From contig CM062291.1 in the NCBI GenBank assembly GCA_031216915.1, positions 34,538,484-34,602,483 on the forward strand: a DNA stretch of 64,000 nt, read 5' to 3'. Every line of letters begins with the position of its first letter. Position 1 is the stretch's first letter. The position numbers were made by a program, and so were the translations under genes. Source of the DNA: Pictodentalium vernedei. Its lineage: Eukaryota; Mollusca; Scaphopoda; Dentaliida; Dentaliidae. Below are positions 1 to 12,426 of this stretch, piece by piece. Below the pieces are notes generated by a model that was not told where the DNA came from, searched no databases, and was given only the letters and a program-made list of their open reading frames with translations.

Positions 1-287
1 TTCACTTTAAAACATTTGATATTTTGTTTTCATATTAATCAGTGATAAATAAAGACTTCCGTCAATTTCATTGGTCAATTTCAAAACTAGACAATTTGAC
101 TGGCTGAACAAAATATAACTGCGCCGCATTTTCATCATTTGCATAATTAGAGTTGGGAGCTTTCATTGGTCAATTTCAAAACTGGACAATTTGATTGGCT
201 AAACAAAATACAACTGGGTGACATTTGCATAATTTCAGTAGGGAGAATTTACGTTATCTGTCCTATTTAGGGTGGGTTATATTGTAT
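1..287. repeat. Gene-free edge with a two-unit tandem repeat
   Basis: No coding signal is visible. Two similar units lie at about 66-160 and 163-247, each opening with TTCATTGGTCAATTTCAAAA and carrying ACAATTTGA and AACAAAATA. The unit is about 97 bp with scattered differences. The family was not recognised. Confidence 0.5.
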
Positions 288-507
288 TAATCTTTTACCA
301 ACAAGAAAAACGCCATTCATTTTTTTTTTATATTTTCACTTTTTGCTTCCAAAACATTGGTGTATGACCCATCATTGGAACGAGCTCGACGAGCTCGTTC
401 CAATAAGGTGTCATAACCTATGTTTTGCAAGCAAAAAATGAAAATTTTTAGTTATACGAGGATTTTTTTTCTAAGTGCCGTCTGCAACTCAAGTTAGGTG
501 ATGGGTT
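288..507. repeat. Worn TTAA-type foldback element (family A)
   Basis: The central palindrome at about 383-403 (GGAACGAGCTC, then its complement) lies between arms reading CATTTTTTGC...CAAAACAT and the reverse. The outer ends are worn (ATCTTTTACC left, AGGTGATGGG right), but a TTAA is present at the left. It is the same family as the clean copies at 33932, 47177 and 58524. Confidence 0.6.
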
Positions 508-689
508 CAAAAGTCATACTAAGTGGCTAATTTGTACGTGTGTGTGTCATATGATAAATAGAATATGAAATGAGTGTTTTTCTCATATAATATTTATGAA
601 ACTCGTCCGAATTTTCCGTTTGGGCTCGCCAGAAGCTCGCCAAAACGGAAAATTCTTAAGACTCGTTTCATAAATATTATAGGAGAAAA
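508..689. mobile_element. Left part of a foldback element split by DIRS copy 1
   Basis: A hairpin at about 588-684 pairs ATAATATTTATGAAACTCG with its complement around a GGCTCGCC..GCTCGCC loop. The outer left arm (ATAGAATATGAAATGAGTG) is complementary to the DNA just beyond the far end of the DIRS element (CACTCATTCCATATCCTCT at 7691). One palindromic element was therefore split at 689/690 and 7689/7690. Because the other arm gives the pre-insertion order, the insertion can be seen to lack a target duplication. Confidence 0.7.
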
Positions 690-906
690 GTTAAAAAATT
701 TATAGTAATTTATATATTTTTTATACTTACCAATGACCCAGACATAGCTGGTGCTAACTCTTAAAATATAGGGCCAAACACAAATTTTGCCCCCCAATCC
801 CCAAAATTTGCATCTAAAACTAAAGAAAAACATGTCCTGAGAGGCCCTCCACACTTCGCCCCTACTGCGCATGCGCAGTGTCAAGGACGTTCCGAAATTG
901 GCGCCA
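690..906 (+). repeat. Left inverted terminal repeat, DIRS copy 1
   Basis: Reads GTTAAAAAATTTATAG at the outer end, then CCAATGACCCAGAC and a block with TGCGCATGCGCAG. The block from CCAATGACCCAGAC inward reappears as its reverse complement at about 7490-7675 with no difference seen by eye. The outermost bases differ between the two ends, as is usual in DIRS elements. Confidence 0.85.
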
Positions 907-992
907 TTAATCATTCTAATAACCAGTGCCTGGTAAGCGCTATGTACTCAGCGGGGAGGCAAGAGTTCCCAACTCCTGGGAGGGCCATCCCC

Positions 993-1074
993 GTCTGGGT
1001 CATTGGTAAGTATAAAAAATATATAAATTACTATAAATTTTTTAACATTTTTATACTGTACCAATGACCCAGAC
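993..1074. repeat. DIRS internal complementary region, copy 1
   Basis: The first 54 bp are the reverse complement of the outer left end (690-743). The next 28 bp, starting ATTTTTATACTGTACC, are the reverse complement of the outer right end (7662-7689). This head-to-tail junction of the two ends is the arrangement used by DIRS elements as a template for completing the termini. Confidence 0.85.
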
Positions 1075-4000
1075 ATAGCTGAATAGTAAAAAGGCTGGAG
1101 GGCCAAGGACATAGAGCAAAATGGAATACGCTCAATAAAATAAAATAGAGTCATCCCCTGTAGGGAAAAGAAGTAATAGGCCTTACATGTATCTTTCTTA
1201 TTTATGATAAATTAGAAAGATACAACACCTTCCAAAAATTGAGCTTCATACATCCATGTACTCTATTAATATCCAATAATCCTTATACTAATAATTTTTA
1301 AAGTAAGCCAATAATAAAGTAAGTCTAGAGAATAGAGACTCTTATACTCCTAAAAGTGTGTGAGAATTGCATAATCATGTCCGTTGACATATGCAATATT
1401 CAAAGGCTATACTTTAAAAACTAAGACTTGAATGAATTTTATAAACTTAAACTTCTCACTAAACAACCATCCCAATAACAGCTCAGAATTACTAACTCCG
1501 GAGGAGGTATCCCCTTGTTTTCATAGTAAAAACAGGTGACCCAAGGGAACACCCTCCCCCCCCCTTTTTCTTGCCCTGGGTCAAATAGCCCAGAGCGAAG
1601 AGGGCAGCCGAACGGAGACACTGCCGAAACAGACAGCCTACCTAGCTATAGTAGCAACTGTTAAGTGAATGACATTCTGAGCAGTAGATAATAGACCTAA
1701 CAATAGAGGCCTCCAGAAATGGACTCGATATTTCTGAGATAAAATTCATGAATGGATGGCTGAGCGCAATGAGCAGCCTTCAAAAATCTATAATAGCAAC
1801 ACTATTAAAGTAAGCCCAAGAAGTAGAAGAACTCTTACTTCATGAGCCGAAATCTTAAGCACAACTGCTAAGCCAATGATATACCATAAGCAGTACGCTA
1901 GTTAATAGAATCCATTAACAATAAAATGGAGCGTAACGTCCTTCTACTAGACATCAAAGACAGAAGAAGCTTACGCCCTTGTAATAAACAGATATCTGTT
2001 TATAAATACATAAACTGTACCCGGAAAGAGTAAAGGCCTATGCCCATACGAAGACGGAAGGACCTTAAAATAATAGGTTCCGGATAATAGGAGCCTAACT
2101 CTTATGCAACAATCCAACCTAAATAGTAACGGAAGTATTGATTCCGAAACTATGAAAGTGAAAATCATCCATCGATAGTGCATGAAACTCACTGACTCTA
2201 CAGTAAAAGAGAAACCAACAGAATTACTGTCTAAAAGGTCAGAATTTGAAAACTACTGTTTCCAGAGGCTCAAATGATTACTTAGCTAAATAAGAACCTG
2301 AAGTTAAAATCCATATAGGAATTTAATCTAAAGATTCTAAGTCTATTTATCAAAAAGTTACTAATTGACTTAGATAAAGAGACAAAAGACTCAATTGTAA
2401 ACTATCGTAGAGTGCATAGGTATGAGGTAACATAAACCTATAACCTAAATAACAACAGGCTGCAGTAGATCTTGTGAAACAAGTATACTAAAAAATAGCA
2501 ATGAGTAGTATGGAGGGATCAACCATATGAACATAATGATCCCTACACCACGACGGAAGAGCCTCCACTCTAGTCGCATAGAATAGCGAAGAAGAGGATC
2601 TCCTATAGTAAGAAATCGCGTCCAAAGCTCGTCCAGTACAGTGCTTACAATGCAATACGGACCACACAACGGAATACATGAAGGTTGCGACCTTGCTGGT
2701 TGTGATAAAGATGACACGATTTACCCCGTGAAAAAAGATCCTCACATAGAGGAAGATTTCACGTTAAGATCCACAGTAGACAAGAGAGTAAATTACTCAT
2801 GATCTCTGTGAAGATAGAGATGCTATCAACAGAAATGTATTGTGGTTGTTTATCTTAGCAATACCTGCTAAAAACAACAGCGCCGGAGGATACGCGTATC
2901 CTATCATTCCGTCCTATAGATCAATAGAGCGTTAACAGTATTAGCTCAGAGATCTGGACAAGCCAACACATACGTCTGCAATTGATTAGCCAGCTGTGTC
3001 ATAAATAAAACATCATTGGGCGCTCCCAAAGATAGCAAATCTGATTGAATACTTGTTTGTTGAGAGTCCATTCTGACAGCAACAAGCGACCCGTAAGAGA
3101 ACGGGAGTCCGATAAAACAATCAGACGACCCGGAATATGACGGACCAAAACTGAACTTGGTGTACTATAACCAACAGACGGATTCTTTCCATTAAATTGA
3201 ATAACGGAAACGAAAGAGTGCCTCCCTGGTTCCGGAGATACGCCACTACTGTCGAATTAAAGGACAGGAATTTGGGCATGCGTTTCTGAATAATGTTCAT
3301 GCAATGACATAAAGCAAGCCTAAAAAACATTATTCCGCGGAAGTTAACTGATAGCTAAAAGACTGCGGAACCCAAAGACCCCGGCACTTCGAATCCGTAG
3401 GGATCAGAATATATCCCAATCTGTTTGACTGGCAACCGTCATAACAGCCACACTCGGGTCCGGCAACTGCGGCGGCACTCTCTGAGTCAACCACCGAATG
3501 TTTGCCCCAGTCTGAATCTCTTGTAACACTAGATAGACAAGAGAATGTATAAATCAAGCAATTCATGGATTGCCGGAAGTTGCCGTCGAAGAGAAGCTCC
3601 TCCGAGAACGAAGCGACTCTGAGAGAGTTCTTAACTTACTATCCACGCGTGGATGTAGCTAGGGCTGCCTCACGTCTAACCAACTCCAATCAGCCACTGA
3701 AGGGCGGAGTTATACGTGAACAAACTACTGCCCTCAAAAGAAATTACATTGAGAATAATATCCCGTAAATCTTTTCTTGAAGACGTAATGATAACGCCTC
3801 AGTAAGGCGGATTACGTATAATAAAGCGTCTAAGTTAAGTCTACTATACATAATGTCGTTCCCAACATTGAAATTGGAAAAGACATAAACGGTGAAAAAG
3901 AATATATGCAGTCTTTAATCACACCGTCTAGACGCATATGAACTCTCGGTATGCCCTGCTCTGCCAAAATAAACTATATGTAAAAAAGATAAAATGGCAG

Positions 4001-7000
4001 AAATGAGCCACGCGGACAAGAAACTAAACTATCATGCTTAGTAGCAGGCTTGTATATATATATAAATATATAGCGTCGAAAAATAAAACACATGTTGTAA
4101 TTACAATATTGGACTGCGTCGGTAAGTCAGGGACAAAGTCCCTGTACCGATCGAAAAATCCGAGTCCAATGACGCTATAAGTCTCTTATCCAAGATCGCA
4201 GCAATGAAGTCCGAAAAATAATCACTGGAAGAAATGCCAGAAGATATGAAAGGCATCTTCCGATACTACTAAAGGGAAAACTCGAAATCTTTCGAATCCC
4301 TTTCGCCATCCTGTCGGACCCTATAAAGCGTTCGGTCGTCCGTAGCTTGATGCAACCACGGACCGCACCGACCCAGCGCCGTCGGATAATTCCTGATTCG
4401 ACCGAGAAACCGTCAATTGCTGGGATGCTGCGAAACAACTGTGCTAACTCGGATAGCACGTCCGTCACTGAGGCCTGAGGAGCAGCGGTCTTACGATGCA
4501 TTGCCGCAGGAAGCTCCGAGATCGTTACCGCGTGCATACTTCCAATATGCGAGCGAACGGAGTGTATAGGCCTCGTGTCCCTTGGCTACCGGATGGCGCG
4601 ACCTATTCGCTGTGGAATCACTGAATGCCGAAACTGATCGGATACTCGAGGTCACGTAGCCAATGTGCGGTCGTGTGCCCTGCTGTGAGGATGAGGAAGC
4701 ATTAAAGACAGTCTCTCGGACTGTCAATATAACGGAGCGTCCCGAGCAACGGACATATGCTCCGAATGTAAAATATCTGAACCACAACATGCGGTCCCCT
4801 ATGTTGTTGGCTTCCTCCGATCTGTCCTCAATCTGCCGTCACTGGGTGAGTACTAAAGTAAATAAAGTGCTCGCATCACCCAAATCTCCTTCCTAGACCG
4901 CAACGGACGAACCCGGCAGCCGAACCATTCGATGAATGTACGCTACACCGGGTGAGCTAGCGAATGTCACTCCGTAAGCGATAGACATATTCCATGAGCA
5001 CTTATTGCCGCTAACTCTTCATTAACTATGACGACAGAGGCACACTTTTGAAAGACATCTCCATAATTCTTCGAACAAGAAACTAGAAATGCTTGGATAG
5101 CAAGCATAAAATAATAATATATATAGCGTCGTTCAATAATTCGAAAGTTTGTGTGACATTATTGGACTATGTCGGAACTGAGGGACGATGTCCCTGAACC
5201 GAACCAAAAATATCTAAGTCCACCGACGCTATCAGTTTCTTATCCGGCATCGCAGCATATGTTGTTCCGAAAGGGAAAGCTTGAAATCCACCGAATCCCT
5301 TTCGGTATCCCGTCGGACTGGATGAAACTTTCGGACGTCCGTACCCGCTTCCGCGGAGCGTCCCGACCCAGCATCGTCGGATAAAATATATGCGACAGAT
5401 TCAGTTGATGCTGGGATGCTGCGATAAACTGTGCTATTAAGGAAAGCACGTCCGTTCCCGAGGCCTGTGCAGTAGCGGACTTACGATGCATTGCCGCTGG
5501 AAGCTCCGTGTACGTTGACTCCCGCATACTTCCTATGCGAACGTCCGGAGTCTGCAGGCCTCGGGTCCCCGGCTACCGACCCAGCGCTGTCGGATAATTC
5601 TCGATCCGACACCGTTTCTGTCGGCTGCTGGGATGCTGCGATAAGCTGTGCTATGTGCACAAGAATGTCCGGCGTCGAGACCTGCGGAGGCGCAGTCTAT
5701 CGCTGCTTCGCCGAGGGCAGCTCCGCATCAGATGGCTCCCGCATACTTTTCCTATGCGAACGTCCGGAGTCCATCGGTCTCGAATCCCTGGCTGCCGGAT
5801 GGTGTGACCTGGTCGCCGAAGAATCCTTGATCGGCGAAGCTGGTAATATATCGGCGGTCACGCAGCCAAGGTGCGGTCGTGTGCGCTGACGAGAAGAGGA
5901 AGCCTTAGCAGTCTCAGCGGACTGCCTATACAACGGAGCGTCCCGAGCGACGGACGTATGCTCCGCTAACGACACATTTGTACCACAACATCTGGGGCCA
6001 GATGTTGTTGAACGAGAGAGGGGCCTCTCTCGCTTGCCGTCCGGATGGACCGGAACCAGCTATGAACCGGACTAAAAGGCTTCCTCCGTTCTCCCTCCGA
6101 TCCGCCGTCACTGGGTGTGCATTAAGTTAATTTTATAGTGCTCGCATCACCCCAAAATTCCTTCTAGACCGCAACGGACGAACCCGGCTGCCGAACCATT
6201 CGGTGAATGGACGCTACACCGGGCGAGCTAGCGGACGTCAAAGGCCGTCGAACCTACTAGGGTCCTCTTAGGCAATTGGCGTATTTACATGAGCACTTTT
6301 CCGCTAGCCCTTCATTAATTGTGACGACGGAGGCACACTGTTGGAAGACATCACAGATACATCACCCTAATCTTGATCGTCTGAAATAGAAATTGATAAA
6401 GTAGAGTGACCCTGCGGGGAAAGGACCGGAGTGTCCAAATCCCCAACAACATACCGTGACATACGCTTCCCATATTGTCATCGAAATCATACGATACAGA
6501 ACCGGAGTTAATGCGAGTACACTGACCACATATAGAATGATAATAAGGTCAGAGGAAGACTTCCTCTTAAAACAATTGATCAATATCCTTTCAATGTGAA
6601 AAGAAAACAAGTCCTGGTACTCGCACTAATCCCTGGCAATCAAAATACATAATAATAATATGATCCATTAATATAGAAAAAATAATTGAAATCAAAATAT
6701 TTTGAAAAAATATTTTTTCAGAACAGCCCAAGTTTCTGAAAAGTAACGTTGAGCCCCAATGGATCCCAAGCCTAAGTGTGGACAAAAATTTTAAAAATAT
6801 TTTAAACAATTTATTCAACACTTACGAACAATAATAATGTATCTAGTTATGATTGAAATAACATAAAGATATTATTATTTAGAAATTCCCCCCTCACACA
6901 GAGGGCTGTTGTAAATGTAAACAATGAGTGTAAAAACACTAAAATAAGACTCCAGGCACCCAGGCCCGAAATCAGTTACCAAAAATACACCATCTGATGC

Positions 7001-7488
7001 AAAACAGAGACTTCCAGGGAAGAAACTGCAGAACATCAGATGGTAGATGCAGAACACAACGCCTAACCACCCGTAGGTGAAGACGTAAACATGGGGAAAG
7101 AACAGAATTCATTCTGTTATTCAGCTAAACTCCCAAGAAAATTTTAGTAATAATAATTACAGAAATTATGCCAAAAGCATGGGAGAATAGCAAGGGGGAC
7201 TTAAAGGACAGGGAGAGAGGAAAAACACTTGAAAAAACAGTGTAACTAAATAATCAGAATGACAACAAAATGGCTGCTGCCTTGAAAATAGGTAACTTAA
7301 CATAATTTCATTAAAAAATTTTAAGTTACAGCCCTGATAATATTCTGTCACACATTCTTTTCCTCTCCTCCTTTTCTATCCTCCTTAGAATCACCATTTC
7401 ACTAATATTTATGTGTCTGGCATCATTTAAACTGAGATTTAAAAGCACAAAGATCAGTCAGATGTTAACTGATGAAGGGCCAAACTTA

Positions 7489-7689
7489 GAATGATTAATG
7501 GCGCCAATTTCGGAACGTCCTTGACACTGCGCATGCGCAGTAGGGGCGAAGTGTGGAGGGCCTCTCAGGACATGTTTTTCTTTAGTTTTAGATGCAAATT
7601 TTGGGGATTGGGGGGCAAAATTTGTGTTTGGCCCTATATTTTAAGAGTTAGCACCAGCTATGTCTGGGTCATTGGTACAGTATAAAAAT
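7489..7689 (-). repeat. Right inverted terminal repeat, DIRS copy 1
   Basis: Reverse complement of the left repeat. It ends in CATTGGTACAGTATAAAAAT and is followed directly by the interrupted arm of the host foldback element. It lies at the 5' end of the element as read on the minus strand. Confidence 0.85.
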
Positions 7690-8052
7690 ACACTCATTCC
7701 ATATCCTCTATTTCTCATTCGGTCGCTTGACCCAAATGTAACAACCAAAAACACAAACTGTAAAGCAGCCATGACCAGATTTGATGAAAAATATCTTGAA
7801 AACACTCAGTGGGTTAAGAGTTAAACCCTGGTAGTATCTTCCATGTCAGTTCAATGGTAGCAACTGGAAGAGTCCATATTAATTATTTGGAAGTAGACCA
7901 ATTCATATTTTTCAACATGCGGCCTGAGGATGAACATTGAAATATTGATTGGTCTATCCCATATATTCACTTAGCAGTCATTCTTCTTAATGAAATTACG
8001 ACGTATCATGTTCCTGGGCCAGAAAAATAGACTCACAGGGTCAAAAGGTTAA
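7690..8052. other. Right part of the split foldback and another palindrome arm
   Basis: 7690-7720 completes the foldback element split by DIRS copy 1. At about 7768-7830 GCAGCCATGACCAGATTTG..GATGAAAAAT matches one arm of the TTAA foldback at 31000-31258. The rest to 8052 shows no gene. Confidence 0.5.
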
Positions 8053-8332
8053 TATTTTATTTTCTAATACGGTTGCTTGACCCTGTACCAAATGTAACAA
8101 CCAAAACCGGCCAAAACAAGGTAAAAAAAAATCCACCATTCCCATTTGATTATTTTTACATCTTTTGTTTCAAAATAACAGCTCATGACCCCTTCATTGT
8201 CATTTGGTTGAGCGTGAAGAGCTCATTCCAATGAGGGATCATAAGCTATGTTTTTTAGGTAAAAAATGAAAATTTTCAGTTCTTACAGAAATTTTTATCA
8301 AGTGCAATCTGCTATTTGTGTGAGGTAAATGG
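8053..8332. repeat. TTAA-flanked foldback element, diverged family A copy
   Basis: TTAA at 8049-8052 and 8333-8336 flanks a 280-bp body. The centre is an imperfect palindrome around GAGCGTGAAGAGCTC, with arms ATGACC..TCATT and AATGAGGGATCATAAGC. One side carries the AACCAAAACCGGCC motif, as in the clean family A copies. Confidence 0.6.
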
Positions 8333-8392
8333 TTAATTTATGCGTCCTATATCTGCAAAGAACATGTATCGGGTTTCCACCGATATCAGAAA

Positions 8393-8620
8393 ATTATAAA
8401 TTCAAAGTAATTTGTATATTTTTTATACTTACCAATGGCCCAGACTTAGCTGGTGCCAACTCAAAAATATCCAGGGCCAAACACAAATTTTGCCCCAACA
8501 ATCCCCAAAATTTGCATGCAAAACAGAAAAAATTATGTCCTATGTGGTCCCCCATACTTTTGTGATCTGCACATGCACAGTATCCAGGAAGCACAGAAAT
8601 TGGCGCCAAGCATCATTCTT
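8393..8620 (+). repeat. Left inverted terminal repeat, DIRS copy 2
   Basis: The outer end reads ATTATAAATTCAAAG, then CCAATGGCCCAGACTTAGC, through to AGCATCATTCT. It matches the reverse complement of 16331-16523 with about a dozen differences. Confidence 0.8.
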
Positions 8621-8664
8621 TCTACAATTCCTGCTAAATGTTATAATCAGCGGGGAGGTATGAG

Positions 8665-8742
8665 TGCCATTGGTAAGCATAAAAAAATATACAAAATACT
8701 TTGAATTTATAATATTTTTATACAACAACCAATGGCCCAGAC
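8665..8742. repeat. DIRS internal complementary region, copy 2
   Basis: A first part (ACTTTGAATTTATAAT at its end) is complementary to this element's own left end. A second part (ATTTTTATACAACAACC) is complementary to its own right end. Both differ from copies 1 and 3 in the same way as the ends do, so the ends and this region have changed together. Confidence 0.8.
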
Positions 8743-9379
8743 TTAGCTGAATCGTAAAAAGGCTGGACGGCCTAGGACATAAAGGAAAACCCAATTACTC
8801 AATCACTTCTAAAATGATATCTCCTACAGGAGAATAGGAGAGAAAGGAATTATATATGTCTTTCTCATTTACGTGAAATAAGAAAGACATAACACCAACA
8901 ATGTAATTGAGCATTACATAATATATAATTCTCCACTTTAATGTAATGCCAGCATAACCCCTTATGCTAATTCGGTGAAGGAAACCCAATATCTAAAGAT
9001 AGTCCAGAGAATGAGACTCTTTATACTCATTTAAAAGTGTCCAAGGATTGTATATTAACGCCCGTTTGACACGTGACATATACAAATGCTTCACAGTGAG
9101 ATACACTTTAAAAATATTACATAAATGAGACATATTAATTGCTTCACACCCAGCTACACATTAAAACCATCCCAGCACCGCCTCGGGACTACTGACACCG
9201 GAGGAGGTCTTCGCTTGCTTTTCACTATAAAGCCAGATGATATTAAGGGAAAAACCATCCCCCCCCCCCTCCCCTTGTTCTGGGGTACGTGACCACAGAA
9301 CGAAGAGGGCAGTGGAACAGCATCACTGCTGGAACGGGTTGCCTAAATAACTACAGATGTAATCATTTAGTGGACAACA

Positions 9380-10290
9380 TTCTAGGCAACAGATAGAGGA
9401 CCTAAACATCTAAGGTCGCCGGAGATGGACTCTATATTTCTACGGTAAAACTTGGTAAATGTAGAAGGCTGTGTCCAGTACGCAGCTTTCATGAGATCAG
9501 TAATGGCTATACTGTTAGAATAAGCCCAAGAAGTGGACAACACTCTAACTTCATGCGCTGATATATTATTTACAGAACGCTGATCTGAAGACAGACTTTC
9601 ATAGGCAATGCAAATTGCCAACTGAATCCATCTAGCAATAGAATGAACAGATATCTTTTCGTTTTCTTCCTTTTCTAATAAACTCTGATCGGCGTTTATA
9701 TATGCGCATAGCCCTGACTAGACAAAGCAAAGGTCTACGGTTGTCCGTAGATGGCAGAGCCTTTATGATAATAGGCTCAGGCCGTTTATCTGGAGCCTGG
9801 TTCTTAGCCAAAAATCCCACTTGTGTAGTTAAAGTGATGGTATTTCCAAAACTACGGTAGTGAGATTCGTCAACAGATAAAGCATGGAGTTCACTAACTC
9901 TTCTAGCGGAAGCAAAGGCTAAGAGAAATGCTGTTTTATAGGTCAAGAATTTGAACTCTACAACGTCTAACGGCTCAAACAGAACTTCTTTAAGCTTAAC
10001 AGAACCCAAGCTAAATTCCACTTAGGAATTAATCTGAGGGTTCTAGGTCTATTTATAGAGAAATTTCTAACTAATTTGGATAATGAAGCATTAGATCCGA
10101 TTGCAAAGCTATCATGATGAGCGTAAGTGTCCAATAGCATAGACCTATATCCCTTAATAGTGACGGGCTGCAGCTTGAGAACGTCAAACAGGTAGACCAG
10201 AAAGTTGGCAATATCCGGTATGGACGGATCAAAAACGTCTATCGACTGATCTTTACACCAATGGAAGAAAACCTTCCACTTTGCTGTGTA
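9380..10290 (-). pseudogene. Tyrosine recombinase region of DIRS copy 2 (fossil)
   Basis: Similar to the recombinase of copy 3, including the conserved stretch around SARRVSELHAL (first catalytic Arg) and the ISAHEVR box (His-x-x-Arg). Part of a broken element. In DIRS elements this enzyme inserts the circular DNA copy. Confidence 0.75.
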
Positions 10291-10292
10291 AT

Positions 10293-11294
10293 TCAGCGAA
10301 GAGGAGGTCCTCCTACAGTTAGAAATTGCGTACTCTGCTCGTCCTGTAAAAAGCTTGCCATGCAAGAAGGGCCGCACAACGGAAATATGTGAAGGTTGAG
10401 ACCTTCTGGGTTGTGATGCAGTGTGCGTGACTTCCCCTGATAAAGAAGGTCCTCCCGTGGACGAAGCTTCTGGGGAACGTCCCATAACAGACACCTGAGA
10501 AGATTGATCCATGGTTTCTGTGACAACAGAGATGCTACTAACAGAATCTTGCAATGCGACTGCTTGATCTTTAACAAGATCTGTTGAATTAACGGAGTTG
10601 GAGGATACGCGTATCCTATCATTCCATCCCATGAAATTGAGAGAACGTCTACTGCATACGCTCGAGGATCTGGGCATGGCGACACGCAAGTCTGCAACTG
10701 ATTGATGAGGTGTGTCGCAAACAAGTCTATCATAGGTTGATCACACTGGTAGCAAATCTGTGTGAACACTCGCTTGTTGAGAGTCCACTCTGATGGCAAC
10801 AGGCGACCTTTCCGAGAGAGTGAGTCTTCTAGTATGTTCCGACGACCCAGTATATGACGGGCCGATAGACGAACTTGATGTTTCAAGACATATGGAAGAA
10901 TTTTTTCCGTTTGTGCGCATAACGGAATCGAATGCATGCTTCCCTGGTTCCTTATGTACGCTACTACTGTCGAGTTGTCCGACGATATTTGAACATGTGC
11001 GTCCGCTATAATGTGAATCCACTGTTGACGCGCTAACCATATTGACATCATTTCTTTGATGATTATGTGTTTTTTCAGGAACCCAGGATCCCAAAAACCC
11101 TGGCATTTCGAGTCGATCGGGCTCAGGGTCACGCCCCAACCTGTTTGACTCGCATCCGTCATAATCGTGAAAGACGGATCTGGCAGCTGCAGCGGAACTC
11201 CCTGAGTTAACCACTGAATGTCTGCACAAATCTGGACTTTTTGTTTTACCAGGTCCATTAAAATAATACTGGTCTCGAGCGAATGCGTCTTCAC
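10293..11294 (-). pseudogene. RNase H and methyltransferase-like region of DIRS copy 2 (fossil)
   Basis: Contains FTIMTDASQTGWG and SSDNSTVVAYIRNQG, the RNase H signature of this family. These are followed by MIDLFATHL...DPRAYAVD and AYPPTPLI, which correspond to the DIRS methyltransferase-like segment. Part of a broken element. Confidence 0.75.
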
Positions 11295-12426
11295 ACTCCA
11301 GTTCTGGGTAAAGAATATCTAGAGTGGACGTTTGCGTAAGCGACCCATCGGAATAAGATCCGCAGCCGCTCCGGACAACCTCATCAGTCCCATAAATTCC
11401 CTCGCTGTTAATCCATCTGAGTGTAGACAAAAGCGAGCATAACAACTGACTAATTTCGCTCTGTGTAACGGCAGATGAACCAGATTGTTGTGAGTCTCGA
11501 AGCTCATTCCCAAGTGAATGAACGACTTGGACGGAGCTAGATCCAACTTCTACTCGTTTACGATGAAACCAAGACGTCAGAGCAATAATAGCAGACTCTG
11601 AACATCGTTCTGAAGAGAAGTTTTGTTGGCGTATCTCTGAAGAATGTCGTCCAAGTAAGCCGACGTTACCGCAGATGAATGAGCCTGGAAGTAAGACATT
11701 ACCGAGTTAATTATTCAGACCGAAGCACATTGCTCAGAACTGATATACTATCCCTTGAACGGCGGAACGTAGATACTTTCTGAATGCCGGATGTACCAGG
11801 ACATGAAAGTACGCATCCTTTAGATCTACGCTTGCTGCATAGTCGTTCACTCGTTTGCTCGCCCTTACCGACCGAATGGTCTCCATATAGAACTTTGGAG
11901 CCATGATAAACTTGTTATCCAGCTCAAGTCTATTACCAGTCGGAACGAGCTGACTGGCTTTGGTACGAGGAACAGGTGACTGTAGAAACCTAGAGACTCT
12001 TGGTTCTCTACGACCTCTATTGCTTCCTTTTCCAAGAGAGACTTTACCTCCGAAAGGAGAGACTTATATTATAGGATTTGACGGAAGTTGTGTCCAACGT
12101 GGACTTCGTGTTTGTGGTGGTTTTGATCGGAAAGATAGCCATAGGTCGTCCGAGATCACACTTTTCACCCACTGGTCTTCAGTAATAGTTATCCAGTTTC
12201 TCACGAATCCTGATAACCTTCCGCCAACTGGAACGCAATAGAGGTCCTGACCATCACCTGTAGGACCTGCGAGGCCTACGGGAGGTGAAACCACATCGTC
12301 CATGTGAAGAGCCTTGACCCGCCATCTTGGGAGCATCTGATCGGTTGCCTCGGCCAGACCCACGCCCCTTCCTGAGTCGATATATTAACGATCTCTAGAG
12401 TAAGAATATGAGGATCTCTTATATCC

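Larger units (their letters stand above)
690..7689 (-). mobile_element. DIRS-family retroelement, copy 1 (fossil, broken)
   Basis: A fossil tyrosine-recombinase retroelement about 7.0 kb long, with its coding strand on minus. Parts in order on minus are: right inverted repeat, gag-like region (about 6360-3565), RNase H remnant (about 3560-2840), recombinase remnant (about 2830-1680), internal complementary region (993-1074) and left inverted repeat. Closely related sequence is found in copy 3. The interior is broken many times, certainly more than ten, and I did not recognise a reverse transcriptase core. The inverted repeats, however, look identical to each other, which suggests the copy itself moved recently although its genes are decayed. 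Assignment to DIRS rests on repeat architecture plus similarity to copy 3. Confidence 0.85.
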
